Assembly (NCBI GenBank): GCA_030539095.1
Contig: JAUNST010000003.1
Span: 1-39,959 of the forward strand
DNA: 39,959 nt
Direction of reading: 5' to 3'
Source: a bacterium
Lineage (GTDB): Bacteria; Patescibacteriota; Microgenomatia; UBA1400; PJMF01
The notes under the pieces were generated by a model. That model ran no database searches, had not been told where the DNA came from, and was given only the letters and a program-made list of their open reading frames with translations. A program made the translations under genes and the position numbers. The first letter of the stretch is position 1, and each line of letters opens with the position of its first letter. Shown here piece by piece: positions 32,475 to 39,959 of the stretch.

Positions 32475-33965
32475 TTAACTCAATTTGCTTGATGAGTCGC
32501 TTTTTACCGTGGCAACTTGCCGATGATTGCGCTGGACAAAATAATTAATGACAAATGGCATTAACACAAAAACGATTGAGCCACAAGCCACCAAAAGAAT
32601 GTAGGTGCTGGCGCTACCAATCACTAATTGAGTTGGCGGAATGAAGCACAAAATCAACGAGACAGCTGCGGCCAGAAAACCAATGCCAGCAATAGTCCAC
32701 ATGCCGGTCTTCCCGCCAGGAACTTCGTAAGGACGTGCTAAGTTTGGTTGCGAATAACGCAATTTAATCGCCGCGGCATACATTAGCAAGTACATAATAA
32801 TGTATAAGCCGGCCGTCAAAGCGCTTAAAAGATAAAAAGCTACGTTAACGTTTTTGAAAATAAAATAAATTAACGATAATAAAGTTACAAAAATACCTTG
32901 CCAAATTAAAATCGTTACTTGTACGTTATTCTGATTAACTTTGGTCCAAGATTTCGGCAGTTGACCGTCACGAGCAGTCCATAATAGCCCGCGGCTTGGC
33001 CCAGTAATCCAAGATAAAACGCCGCCGACCGCGCCAAAAGCGGCCAAGCCGGCAAAAACGTTTGTGAGCCACGGCAAATGATAAGTATCAAAAGCGATTT
33101 TGAAGGCATCAAAAAGGCCAGACTCCAACTGTAAATCATTATATGGCACAACAATAGCCACCGCCAAACTGCCAACCGCAAAAATAGCAAAAGAAATCAC
33201 CGCTGCAATCATAATCGCTTTTGGATACTGCTTTTGCGGATTTTTCATATCAATCGCATGGACCGCCTGCACTTCCACGCCAGCAAAAAGTAAAAGAATA
33301 CCGGCTAAAAAGGATAAATTTCCCAAATTAGTTAGCGAGGGAAACCAACGTGGATGAGCGTGCAGCGTAGCTTGTTTGCTTACTTCTACCACACTTGTGT
33401 CTGCCGAAGACAAATTTTGGAAGCCAATTGGTCTTTTGTCAAAAAGCCACAGACAAGCCATAACTACAATCGCTAAACCAGGCAAAACGGTACCAAATAA
33501 AAATGCCTGGCTAGTAATTTTTGCCAAAATTTGGCTGCCTTTTAAAGCGATTAAAGTGGCGAGCCAATAAACAACGATAATGAAAAATCCGGTGTACCAA
33601 TTATTATCCGCGAGTTCCGGTTTACCGATTAAATAGGCAATGGCGGCGGCGCCAAAACCTAAGACCACTGGATACCAAACTACGTTTTGGATCCATTGCA
33701 AAAAAATGGCTAAAAAGCCAGTTTTTTGCCCAAAAGCTTGTTTCACCCAAGTATAAACGCCGCCGCCCATAGTCGCAAAAGCGCTTCCTAGTTCCGCTGC
33801 GACTAAACCAGCGGGAACTAGGAAGAGCAAAGTGGCGTAAATAATATAGAAGAACATGGTTAATTCTTCTGCGGCAACCATGGGCAAGCCGCGCAAACTA
33901 ACAACGGCCGCAGCGGTCATTAAGGCCACCTGCATAGTCGTTAAAGATTTACTTTTTACTTTCAT
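32475..33965 (-). CDS. gadC: APC-family glutamate/GABA antiporter, GadC-like
   Basis: 496 residues with about 12 membrane helices. Shares the GadC-type pattern: GGGVYTWVKQAFG in the first third, GVEVQAVHAIDMKNPQKQYPKA, SWITGPSRGLLWTARDGQLP and the YEVPGGKTG stretch. It should import glutamate and export GABA, the product of the decarboxylase encoded just upstream (28 bases apart, same operon). The long C-terminal plug that closes E. coli GadC at neutral pH is missing; the tail is only about 20 residues. AGGAAGG precedes the ATG. Confidence 0.88.
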   Translation of the reverse strand: MKVKSKSLTTMQVALMTAAAVVSLRGLPMVAAEELTMFFYIIYATLLFLVPAGLVAAELGSAFATMGGGVYTWVKQAFGQKTGFLAIFLQWIQNVVWYPVVLGFGAAAIAYLIGKPELADNNWYTGFFIIVVYWLATLIALKGSQILAKITSQAFLFGTVLPGLAIVVMACLWLFDKRPIGFQNLSSADTSVVEVSKQATLHAHPRWFPSLTNLGNLSFLAGILLLFAGVEVQAVHAIDMKNPQKQYPKAIMIAAVISFAIFAVGSLAVAIVVPYNDLQLESGLFDAFKIAFDTYHLPWLTNVFAGLAAFGAVGGVLSWITGPSRGLLWTARDGQLPKSWTKVNQNNVQVTILIWQGIFVTLLSLIYFIFKNVNVAFYLLSALTAGLYIIMYLLMYAAAIKLRYSQPNLARPYEVPGGKTGMWTIAGIGFLAAAVSLILCFIPPTQLVIGSASTYILLVACGSIVFVLMPFVINYFVQRNHRQVATVKSDSSSKLS

Positions 33966-33993
33966 GATTCCTTCCTATATTAATATTTTATTT

Positions 33994-36900
33994 TTAAGTA
34001 TGTTTAAAGCTAGAAGCTTCCGCTTCGCTCAAACTACCGCAATCACCACGCTTGCGCAAGAACTCAACTGTCCGAGCAAAATCGCTCAAAAACAGATCTG
34101 CCATATCCATACTGAAACCATGGCGACAAAGAATTCTTTGAATAATTAAATCCTGAGCGTTCGGTGGCATACTATACGACGGCAAGAGCCAGCCACGATT
34201 ACGCATGCGATCGGTGATATCAAAAAGATTAAAAGGAACCTTAGCATCTTTCTTCAAACTCCAGCAACCACCGGGAAGCGCATTTTGTCCATCGTAGAGA
34301 ATATCAAAAATACCCATTTTACTAATTCCGTCAGTGACATATTTAGCTACTTTGGCACATTCACTTTGAATTTTGGTATAACCTTCTTTACCTAAACGCA
34401 AAAGATTGTAATATTGAGCAATTACTTGTCCGGCTGGTTTAGAAAAGTTCAAATTGAAAGTGGCTTCATTGCCTCCCAAGTAATTCACGTAAAAAATTAA
34501 ATCTTCTGGCAAATCTTTAGCCTCGCGCCAAATAACCCAGCCTACGCCCAAAGGCGACAGACCGAATTTATGGCCAGAAGTATTAATAGATTTTACTCTC
34601 GGCAATTTAAAGTCCCATTCTAAATCTGGTTGCAAAAACGGAGCTACAAAACCACCGGAAGCAGCGTCAACGTGAATCGGAATATCCCAACCTTTTTCCG
34701 TTTGAATGCGATCGAGCGCGTCGCTGATTTGCTTAACGTTTTCATAAGCGCAGGTGTAAGTGACACCCAAAGTAGGCACAACGCCAATCGTATTTTCGTC
34801 AATATACGGCATCATCGACTCTGCGGTCATTTCCAAACGATTATTTTCTAAAGGTACGCTGCGAATTTCCACGTCAAAATAACGCGCAAATTTGTACCAA
34901 CAAATTTGCACTGGTCCGCAAACAAGATTTGGTTTACTCGTGTCCTTACCTTGTTTCTCTCGCATTTTTCGCCAGCGCCACTTCATCGCTAAACCGCCCA
35001 ATTCAGCAGCCTCGCTGCTACCAACAGTGGAAGTTCCCAAAGTGGTTTTTGCTTCTGGTGAATGCCACAAGTCGGCGAGCATATGCACACAGCGTAATTC
35101 AATAGCAGCGCTTTGCGGATATTCATCTTTATCAACTAAATTTTTAGCAATGGAGTCATTCATTAGCTTATGAATTTCTGGCTCCAACCAAGTGGTACAA
35201 AAAGTAGTTAAGTTTTGTTTGGCATTGCCATCCAAAAGTAACTCATCGTGCAGGTAATTATAAATATCCTTACCGTTGCTTTCTTTTTCCGGAATTTTGT
35301 ATTGTGATTCCGGTTTCTGGCTTTCGCGACTGCCATACGGATCATCGATTTCTCGAAATGGGATATGCATAGAAGCATCCTTTCTATTCTTTTTTTCATC
35401 TTTAATAATCATCAAAGATCGTGGGAAAAAATTCGCACACACCAAAGCGCGCCATTGCGTTTGGCCTTTTATTTTCGGCAATAAAATTTCCAAACAATAA
35501 GTTTTTGTCGCGTTTAGAAATGGATATTTTAAATTACCAATTTTAATTAAATTGCGATTAAGATTAGCAAAAACATTTGTTTTAATCACAATTTCTTCGT
35601 CCAAATCATTTAAACCCAGAGTGTTGAACATTTCGTCAACTAAATATTGTCGTAAATAAGCTAAATCTTTGCGAAAAGCGAAACTTAATTTATTTTTTGT
35701 ATCCAAATGTCCGCGCATAATGCGATAGGCAATCAGCCAAGCTTTTTCCTTAGCTTCTTCCAAGTGCACCCAGGTTTGTCCATCATAACAATTTAAGTCT
35801 TGGTCAGCTGGAATTTTTGCTAAAACATGCAAATAATTTTCCACCATTTTAGAAAAGATTTGGTAAAAACTGGCTCCTTTTTCTGCCATGTTAATAGCTA
35901 AAACATAAAGAGAAATTTCTACTTTTTTTTCTTCCTCATCTCCCCAAAGTTCACGATTAAAAAATTTGTTTTCTAAACGTTTAGCATGATTTTCATGCAA
36001 AGTTTCATCGTCAGTTTTTAATTCATTAGCGTTTTCGCAAAGTTGTCGACAGTTCATGTTTTGCCGCACTAAACCTTCAATCTGGTGATACATTAAACGC
36101 AATAATTTTTCACCGTCAACTTTGCTATCGCTGGGAATAAAAATTGTTAATGGTTGCCAAGACTTTTCACGAACATCAATAAAATCTTCATCATTACTAA
36201 TTAGTAAGTTATAACCATGCTGATTATCAAAATTTAAAAAATTGTATTTTTGCAGCAGCCAAATAAAAGCCTCTGAAATATCTTGCGCATTAAATTGTTT
36301 TTGTTTTAATAATTTTTTTTCTTCTGTATCAAGAGTAGATTTATTTTCATGTTGGACGGTGTCATCTTCTTCGGTAGCTAATTGATAATAACTATTTGCT
36401 AAAAGCCACAAGTAGTCATCACCGCTGGGATATTTTTTATTTAATGCTGCTTTAATTAATTTTTCTTTTTTAAATTTAAAACCTTCAATTAATTTCAGAG
36501 TTTCTAAATTGTCTTTGCAACATTGATAGAGGGCAGTTTTGCCTCCTTTATCATTTTGATCAACAATTTTAAAACTTTTAATTTTTTTTAATAAAGTTTC
36601 TAATTTTTTCTTAGTAGAATTAAGATTAAAAGGATGTTTCTGTAACCATTTATAAACGAATTCTGGATTATATTCTTTTTGTGCATCGTAAGCGGCAAAA
36701 ATTTTCTCTTTTTGTTTTTTTGCTAAAGTACGATCGGGAGTAACAATTTCCACAACATTTAAATTGCGAGTGAGGTCTTCCCATTCATGAATTAAAGTTT
36801 TTAATTCTGAAGAAAATTTTTGCGGTAAAAATTCTTGATCCTTAAAATCGCAACTTAGTTCATCTTTTGATTGATGAAAAAAAATAAATCCGTTCTGCAT
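33994..36900 (-). CDS. gadB: Glutamate decarboxylase with 510-residue N-terminal extension
   Basis: 968 residues, about twice the usual length. Residues 511-968 are a complete GadB-like PLP enzyme (glutamate to GABA plus CO2, consuming a proton). Landmarks: [51 protein letters not shown] lysine K778 in [12 protein letters not shown], and the C-terminal SSFKHT with H967, matching the pH-switch histidine of E. coli GadB. Residues 1-510 are not recognised: lysine-rich, mostly helical, with faint ankyrin-like stretches near 112-140 and 222-235. M511 has AAAGGA about 8 bases upstream and could start a separate standard-length enzyme of 458 residues. Confidence 0.9.
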   Translation of the reverse strand: MQNGFIFFHQSKDELSCDFKDQEFLPQKFSSELKTLIHEWEDLTRNLNVVEIVTPDRTLAKKQKEKIFAAYDAQKEYNPEFVYKWLQKHPFNLNSTKKKLETLLKKIKSFKIVDQNDKGGKTALYQCCKDNLETLKLIEGFKFKKEKLIKAALNKKYPSGDDYLWLLANSYYQLATEEDDTVQHENKSTLDTEEKKLLKQKQFNAQDISEAFIWLLQKYNFLNFDNQHGYNLLISNDEDFIDVREKSWQPLTIFIPSDSKVDGEKLLRLMYHQIEGLVRQNMNCRQLCENANELKTDDETLHENHAKRLENKFFNRELWGDEEEKKVEISLYVLAINMAEKGASFYQIFSKMVENYLHVLAKIPADQDLNCYDGQTWVHLEEAKEKAWLIAYRIMRGHLDTKNKLSFAFRKDLAYLRQYLVDEMFNTLGLNDLDEEIVIKTNVFANLNRNLIKIGNLKYPFLNATKTYCLEILLPKIKGQTQWRALVCANFFPRSLMIIKDEKKNRKDASMHIPFREIDDPYGSRESQKPESQYKIPEKESNGKDIYNYLHDELLLDGNAKQNLTTFCTTWLEPEIHKLMNDSIAKNLVDKDEYPQSAAIELRCVHMLADLWHSPEAKTTLGTSTVGSSEAAELGGLAMKWRWRKMREKQGKDTSKPNLVCGPVQICWYKFARYFDVEIRSVPLENNRLEMTAESMMPYIDENTIGVVPTLGVTYTCAYENVKQISDALDRIQTEKGWDIPIHVDAASGGFVAPFLQPDLEWDFKLPRVKSINTSGHKFGLSPLGVGWVIWREAKDLPEDLIFYVNYLGGNEATFNLNFSKPAGQVIAQYYNLLRLGKEGYTKIQSECAKVAKYVTDGISKMGIFDILYDGQNALPGGCWSLKKDAKVPFNLFDITDRMRNRGWLLPSYSMPPNAQDLIIQRILCRHGFSMDMADLFLSDFARTVEFLRKRGDCGSLSEAEASSFKHT

Positions 36901-36911
36901 AACTTGAATTA

Positions 36912-36917
36912 AGTATA
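36912..36917 (-). promoter_or_regulatory. Possible -10 of gad operon
   Basis: TATACT on the minus strand, 11 bases before the ATG at 36900, leaving a leader of about 4 bases. No extended -10. Confidence 0.4.
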
Positions 36918-36992
36918 GCTGGATTCATAAAAAACTTGGCTTCGTTAAAGTTGCCGTTTTTGCTAAGTTTTTATTAAGAAATGATTCAATAA

Positions 36993-38393
36993 CTAAACTG
37001 GGACACCTAATTCGCGATAAGCGTTGAGACGTTTGCGAAACATGGCTTGAAAAATAGACATATTTTCATCTACATAATCATAAACGGTTGCTTGAGTTTT
37101 TCCTGGCGCGGCGCGTTGAACCCGACCAACGTACTGGATTAATTTGCCGCGCCATGAAAAAGGAAAAGTTAAGAACAAAGTATCTAAAGCCGGCCAATCG
37201 AAACCTTCGCCAACAACGCCGCCAGTAGCCACAATTAATTGATATTTATTTTGTTTAATTTCTTCAAAAAGTTTTTCACGATCGGACTTTTTCATTTGTC
37301 CAGTAACCAAAACAGCTTTGGCTTTTTTATTTCTTTTTTTCAATAATTCAAATAAAAGTTCACAATGTCCCACTCTTTCGGAAAGAACAATAATCTTTTT
37401 ATTTTCTTGCATCGCTTTTTCCACATCTTCAATTACTTGTAATAAGCGAGCAGAGTCGTTGCCCAAAATTGTACCCAGTTCGGTAAACTCTTTTAACTCA
37501 TAATCTTTGATTGTGAGTTGAGTAGGACAAATAATTAAATCGGTGGTAATTGGAGATTTTGGCAAAAGACTGGCTTCGTCACTAGTTGTTATGCTAGAAG
37601 TAGGAATGAGCCCGCCAATGTAAAAACTCATTAATTTATCTAATTTATCTTTTCTAAATGGAGTAGCTGTGAGACCTAAACAATATTTGGACGCAAAACC
37701 ACGCACAACTTTGGAAAAAGTATTCGCCGGTACGTGATGACATTCATCCACAATTACCAAACCAAAATCATTTTTACTACTTTTAGTGCCACGACTCAGC
37801 AATGTTTGATAAGAAGCTAAAGTAATTTTTTTACCAATCTTCCATTTGCCTTCGCCAATAATTCCTAAATCACCGTCTTCTAATTCACAAAAATCAGCTA
37901 AACGTTTTTGCCATTGTGCAAGAAGCGCTCGTGTATGAACAATGATTAAAGTTTTTTGCTGTTTTTCTACCAAAGTTTGAATGCCTAAAACAGTTTTTCC
38001 AAACCCAGGTTTTGCTTCCAAAATACAACGATTTTGTTTGAGAATTTTTGCTAAAGCAATATTCTGGTTTTCTTTTAATTGTATTTTGCTTTTAATTTTA
38101 CTAACTTTTTTTTCAGTTCGTTGATCATCTAAAATTAATTCGTCATAGCGGTCATTTAAATATTGACGCAAACGCCCACCAAAACCTAGCGGTAAATAAT
38201 AACCACTTTTTAATTGTCGAAAACATTTAATAGTTTTTGGTACTTGCCAAGTGGAATAACCTAATCTCTTTAATTCAATAATTTTTGGATTAAAAAAAAC
38301 CAATTCGTGTTTAATAAAATTAAATAAATCTTCGTCCACTTGATCGGCGGATAAAAAAATTTCTTCAGCAACGCGTGCCTTAATAACTGCCAT
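36993..38393 (-). CDS. XPB/Rad25-like superfamily 2 DNA helicase
   Basis: 466 residues. An N-terminal about 105-residue region precedes the two RecA-like lobes: Walker A AKPGFGKT (127-134), LASYQTLL, DECH box at 216-219, TATPFR (242-247), VGEGFDW and QYVGRVQR (motif VI). It resembles the bacterial XPB-like or type III restriction-like helicases used in DNA repair. No nuclease domain or methylase neighbour is present, so a restriction role is unlikely. Its ATG overlaps the cysS stop (TAATG), so it is made from the cysS transcript. Confidence 0.88.
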   Translation of the reverse strand: MAVIKARVAEEIFLSADQVDEDLFNFIKHELVFFNPKIIELKRLGYSTWQVPKTIKCFRQLKSGYYLPLGFGGRLRQYLNDRYDELILDDQRTEKKVSKIKSKIQLKENQNIALAKILKQNRCILEAKPGFGKTVLGIQTLVEKQQKTLIIVHTRALLAQWQKRLADFCELEDGDLGIIGEGKWKIGKKITLASYQTLLSRGTKSSKNDFGLVIVDECHHVPANTFSKVVRGFASKYCLGLTATPFRKDKLDKLMSFYIGGLIPTSSITTSDEASLLPKSPITTDLIICPTQLTIKDYELKEFTELGTILGNDSARLLQVIEDVEKAMQENKKIIVLSERVGHCELLFELLKKRNKKAKAVLVTGQMKKSDREKLFEEIKQNKYQLIVATGGVVGEGFDWPALDTLFLTFPFSWRGKLIQYVGRVQRAAPGKTQATVYDYVDENMSIFQAMFRKRLNAYRELGVPV

Positions 38394-39829
38394 TATTTTC
38401 TTACTAATTTAACTCCAATTGCAGTGTCTTGAATTTGATAACCCAATTCTGCTAATTGCAAACGCAATTGGTCAGCGCGCGCGAAATCCTTTTGGGCGCG
38501 CGCGGTTTCGCGTTCTTGCAATAATTTTTCCGCTGCGGGATCAGTAATTTCTTCGTAAATTTCTGTTTGTAAAAATTTAGCCACGTTTTGTCGCAACTGC
38601 AAACCTAAGACATTATCTAATTCAAGAATTAAATCGTATCTCTCGCTGTCTTCCAAAGTCGCTTTGCGAATTTCGTTTAAAATAGCTAAAGCTTGCGGCA
38701 TATTTAAATTATTATTGGCTGCTGCCAAAAATTGCTCTCGCAATTTTTCAGAACGATTAATTTTTTCTTCTTCTGCCATTGAAGCCGGTTTTTCCTGACT
38801 CAAACGCGCCAAGTCCATAATTAAATGACGATAGGCTTTTTGCGCCGCCGCCAAAGCATCCCAAGTGAAATTCATTTCACTTTGATAATGGGTTGTTAAA
38901 AATAAATAGCGCAAAGCCATAGGCGAAAAACCTTTGGCTTCGATATCCTCTAAACGATAAATATTACCTAAAGACTTACTCATTTTCTGTCCATCAACTA
39001 ACATAAAATTATGATGAACCCAAGTTTGCACAAAAGGTTTTTTGCCAGTATGTGCTTGCGCCTGTGCAATTTCATTAGTGTGATGAACAGGAATGTGATC
39101 GATGCCGCCGGTATGAATTTCAAATTGTTCACCTAAATTATTAATGGCAATCGCCACACATTCTAAATGCCAACCAGGAAAACTACGCTCTCCCCATGGA
39201 GACGGCCAAACCATTTGTCGATTTTCGCCAGGTTTTTCCAATTTCCAAACTGCAAAATCCGTAGGATTACGTTTGCCAGCAATTTTATCTATGCGCGCCC
39301 CTTCTTTCAACTTGTCCACTTGCAAACCAGCCAACTCACCATAATCAGGAGATTTGCTAGTATCAAAATACAAACCCTCGCCGGGAATTAAATAAGCAAA
39401 ACCTTTTTTTTCTAAATCAATTGCAATTGCCAATTGCTGTTCAATGCAATCGCTGGCGCGCACCACCACGTCGGGGCGCAAATTTCCCATTTTTTCATTA
39501 GCTTGATAAAAGTAATCCTCAAATTTGCGCGCGGTGGTAAAAACAGATTCGCCCAAAGCGCGCGCGCCTTTTTCCAGTTTATCCTCACCTTCGTCACCGT
39601 CAGAAGTTAAATGACCGACGTCAGTCACGTTTTGTACCAACTTCACTTTATAACCGTCGTAACGCAAAACTCGAACTAAAATATCGTCCATTACATAACG
39701 GCGCAAATTGCCGATGTGTGCGTAGTCGTAAGCAGTGATCCCGCAAGCATAAATGCCAACTTCCGCATCGCCATGAATTGGCACGGGCTCAATTTTACGA
39801 GAAAGAGTGTTGTAAAGTTGCACAGTCAT
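38393..39829 (-). CDS. cysS: Cysteinyl-tRNA synthetase
   Basis: 478 residues, class I. Charges tRNA-Cys. Present are the zinc-site YACGITAYDYAHIGN with the HIGH-type motif, WHLECVAIA, HTGGIDHIPVHHTNE and the KMSKSLGN loop. The C-terminal anticodon-recognition part is helical. I chose ATG 39829 because it begins the family's MTVQLYNT N-terminus and lies exactly 6 bases from a TATGAT box; an earlier in-frame ATG at 39847 lies within the promoter. Confidence 0.97.
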   Translation of the reverse strand: MTVQLYNTLSRKIEPVPIHGDAEVGIYACGITAYDYAHIGNLRRYVMDDILVRVLRYDGYKVKLVQNVTDVGHLTSDGDEGEDKLEKGARALGESVFTTARKFEDYFYQANEKMGNLRPDVVVRASDCIEQQLAIAIDLEKKGFAYLIPGEGLYFDTSKSPDYGELAGLQVDKLKEGARIDKIAGKRNPTDFAVWKLEKPGENRQMVWPSPWGERSFPGWHLECVAIAINNLGEQFEIHTGGIDHIPVHHTNEIAQAQAHTGKKPFVQTWVHHNFMLVDGQKMSKSLGNIYRLEDIEAKGFSPMALRYLFLTTHYQSEMNFTWDALAAAQKAYRHLIMDLARLSQEKPASMAEEEKINRSEKLREQFLAAANNNLNMPQALAILNEIRKATLEDSERYDLILELDNVLGLQLRQNVAKFLQTEIYEEITDPAAEKLLQERETARAQKDFARADQLRLQLAELGYQIQDTAIGVKLVRK

Positions 39830-39835
39830 ACATTT

Positions 39836-39844
39836 ATCATAACA
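39836..39844 (-). promoter_or_regulatory. Leaderless promoter of cysS
   Basis: TGTTATGAT (extended -10) on the minus strand, exactly 6 bases before ATG 39829. Confidence 0.65.
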
Positions 39845-39907
39845 CAAAAAATATTACCAGACACGGCAAAAGTTGCTCATTTTCCGCTTGTTGTGTTCAA
39901 TAATTCG

Positions 39908-39916
39908 TGTTACAAT
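39908..39916 (+). promoter_or_regulatory. Leaderless promoter of right-edge gene
   Basis: TGTTACAAT (extended -10) with exactly 6 bases to ATG 39923. Confidence 0.6.
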
Positions 39917-39922
39917 TCAATC

Positions 39923-39959
39923 ATGAAATTTTTGTGCTTGACAAAAGATATTTCTTCGT
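39923..39959 (+). CDS. Start of a gene cut by the window edge
   Basis: Only 12 codons are visible (MKFLCLTKDISS). The frame is open to the edge and the ATG is 6 bases after an extended -10 box, the local pattern for real starts. The product cannot be named. Confidence 0.5.
   Translation, partial: MKFLCLTKDISS

Noticed and set aside
33100-35500. Plus-strand frames opposite the gad operon
   Set aside because: They mirror conserved gadC and gadB coding sequence and carry no ribosome sites or domains.
36901-36992. Terminator after the gene upstream of the helicase/gad boundary
   Set aside because: An AAAACTT...AAGTTTT repeat with an inner GGC/GCC is visible on the minus strand, but its orientation and position fit no transcript end convincingly.

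Overview
The window looks like a piece of a small, tightly packed bacterial chromosome, most likely from the Candidate Phyla Radiation (Patescibacteria). That placement is an inference. It rests on a divergent rRNA operon, very short or negative gene spacing (convergent neighbours 0 to 9 bases apart or overlapping), AT-rich coding, tRNA genes without encoded CCA, many genes whose -10 box sits about 6 bases before the ATG (leaderless mRNAs), and truncated or divergent versions of standard enzymes. TGA is used as a normal stop (ftsH), which argues against the UGA-recoded CPR lineages. No mobile element or CRISPR array was seen.

Layout. 1-1855: 3' part of 23S rRNA, a structured spacer and 5S rRNA. 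1856-4208: two transcription units with strong sigma-70-type promoters, rRNA-like boxA motifs and long hairpin leaders, encoding three small related proteins that I do not recognise. This is the most unusual part of the window. 4207-9722 (minus strand): YibE/F membrane protein, a membrane-anchored thermonuclease with an Excalibur domain, tRNA-Arg(GCG), a stand-alone 5'-3' exonuclease and FtsH. 9797-13220 (plus): divergent RpiB-like and Rpe-like proteins, YqeY, four small mostly membrane proteins and a RhuM-like fragment. 13217-14780 (minus): an ABC-2 polysaccharide exporter pair.

14849-17956 (plus): FtsE, FtsX and a secreted coiled-coil C39-like hydrolase, a likely division-linked wall-remodelling module. 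tRNA-Glu follows. 18128-27659 (plus): a surface-glycan locus with UDP-glucose dehydrogenase, Rmd and Gmd (GDP-rhamnose), two polyprenyl-phosphate sugar synthases and three GT-C membrane glycosyltransferases. The ABC exporter, FtsEX module and glycan locus together describe envelope building.

27660-39959: CCA-adding enzyme and ParB (divergent from a shared palindromic promoter region), signal peptidase I, an anchored Ig-like protein, tRNA-Thr(CGT), an orphan soluble histidine kinase, a glutamate decarboxylase/antiporter operon in which the decarboxylase carries an extra N-terminal region of about 510 residues, an XPB-like helicase coupled to cysteinyl-tRNA synthetase, and the first codons of one more gene at the right edge.
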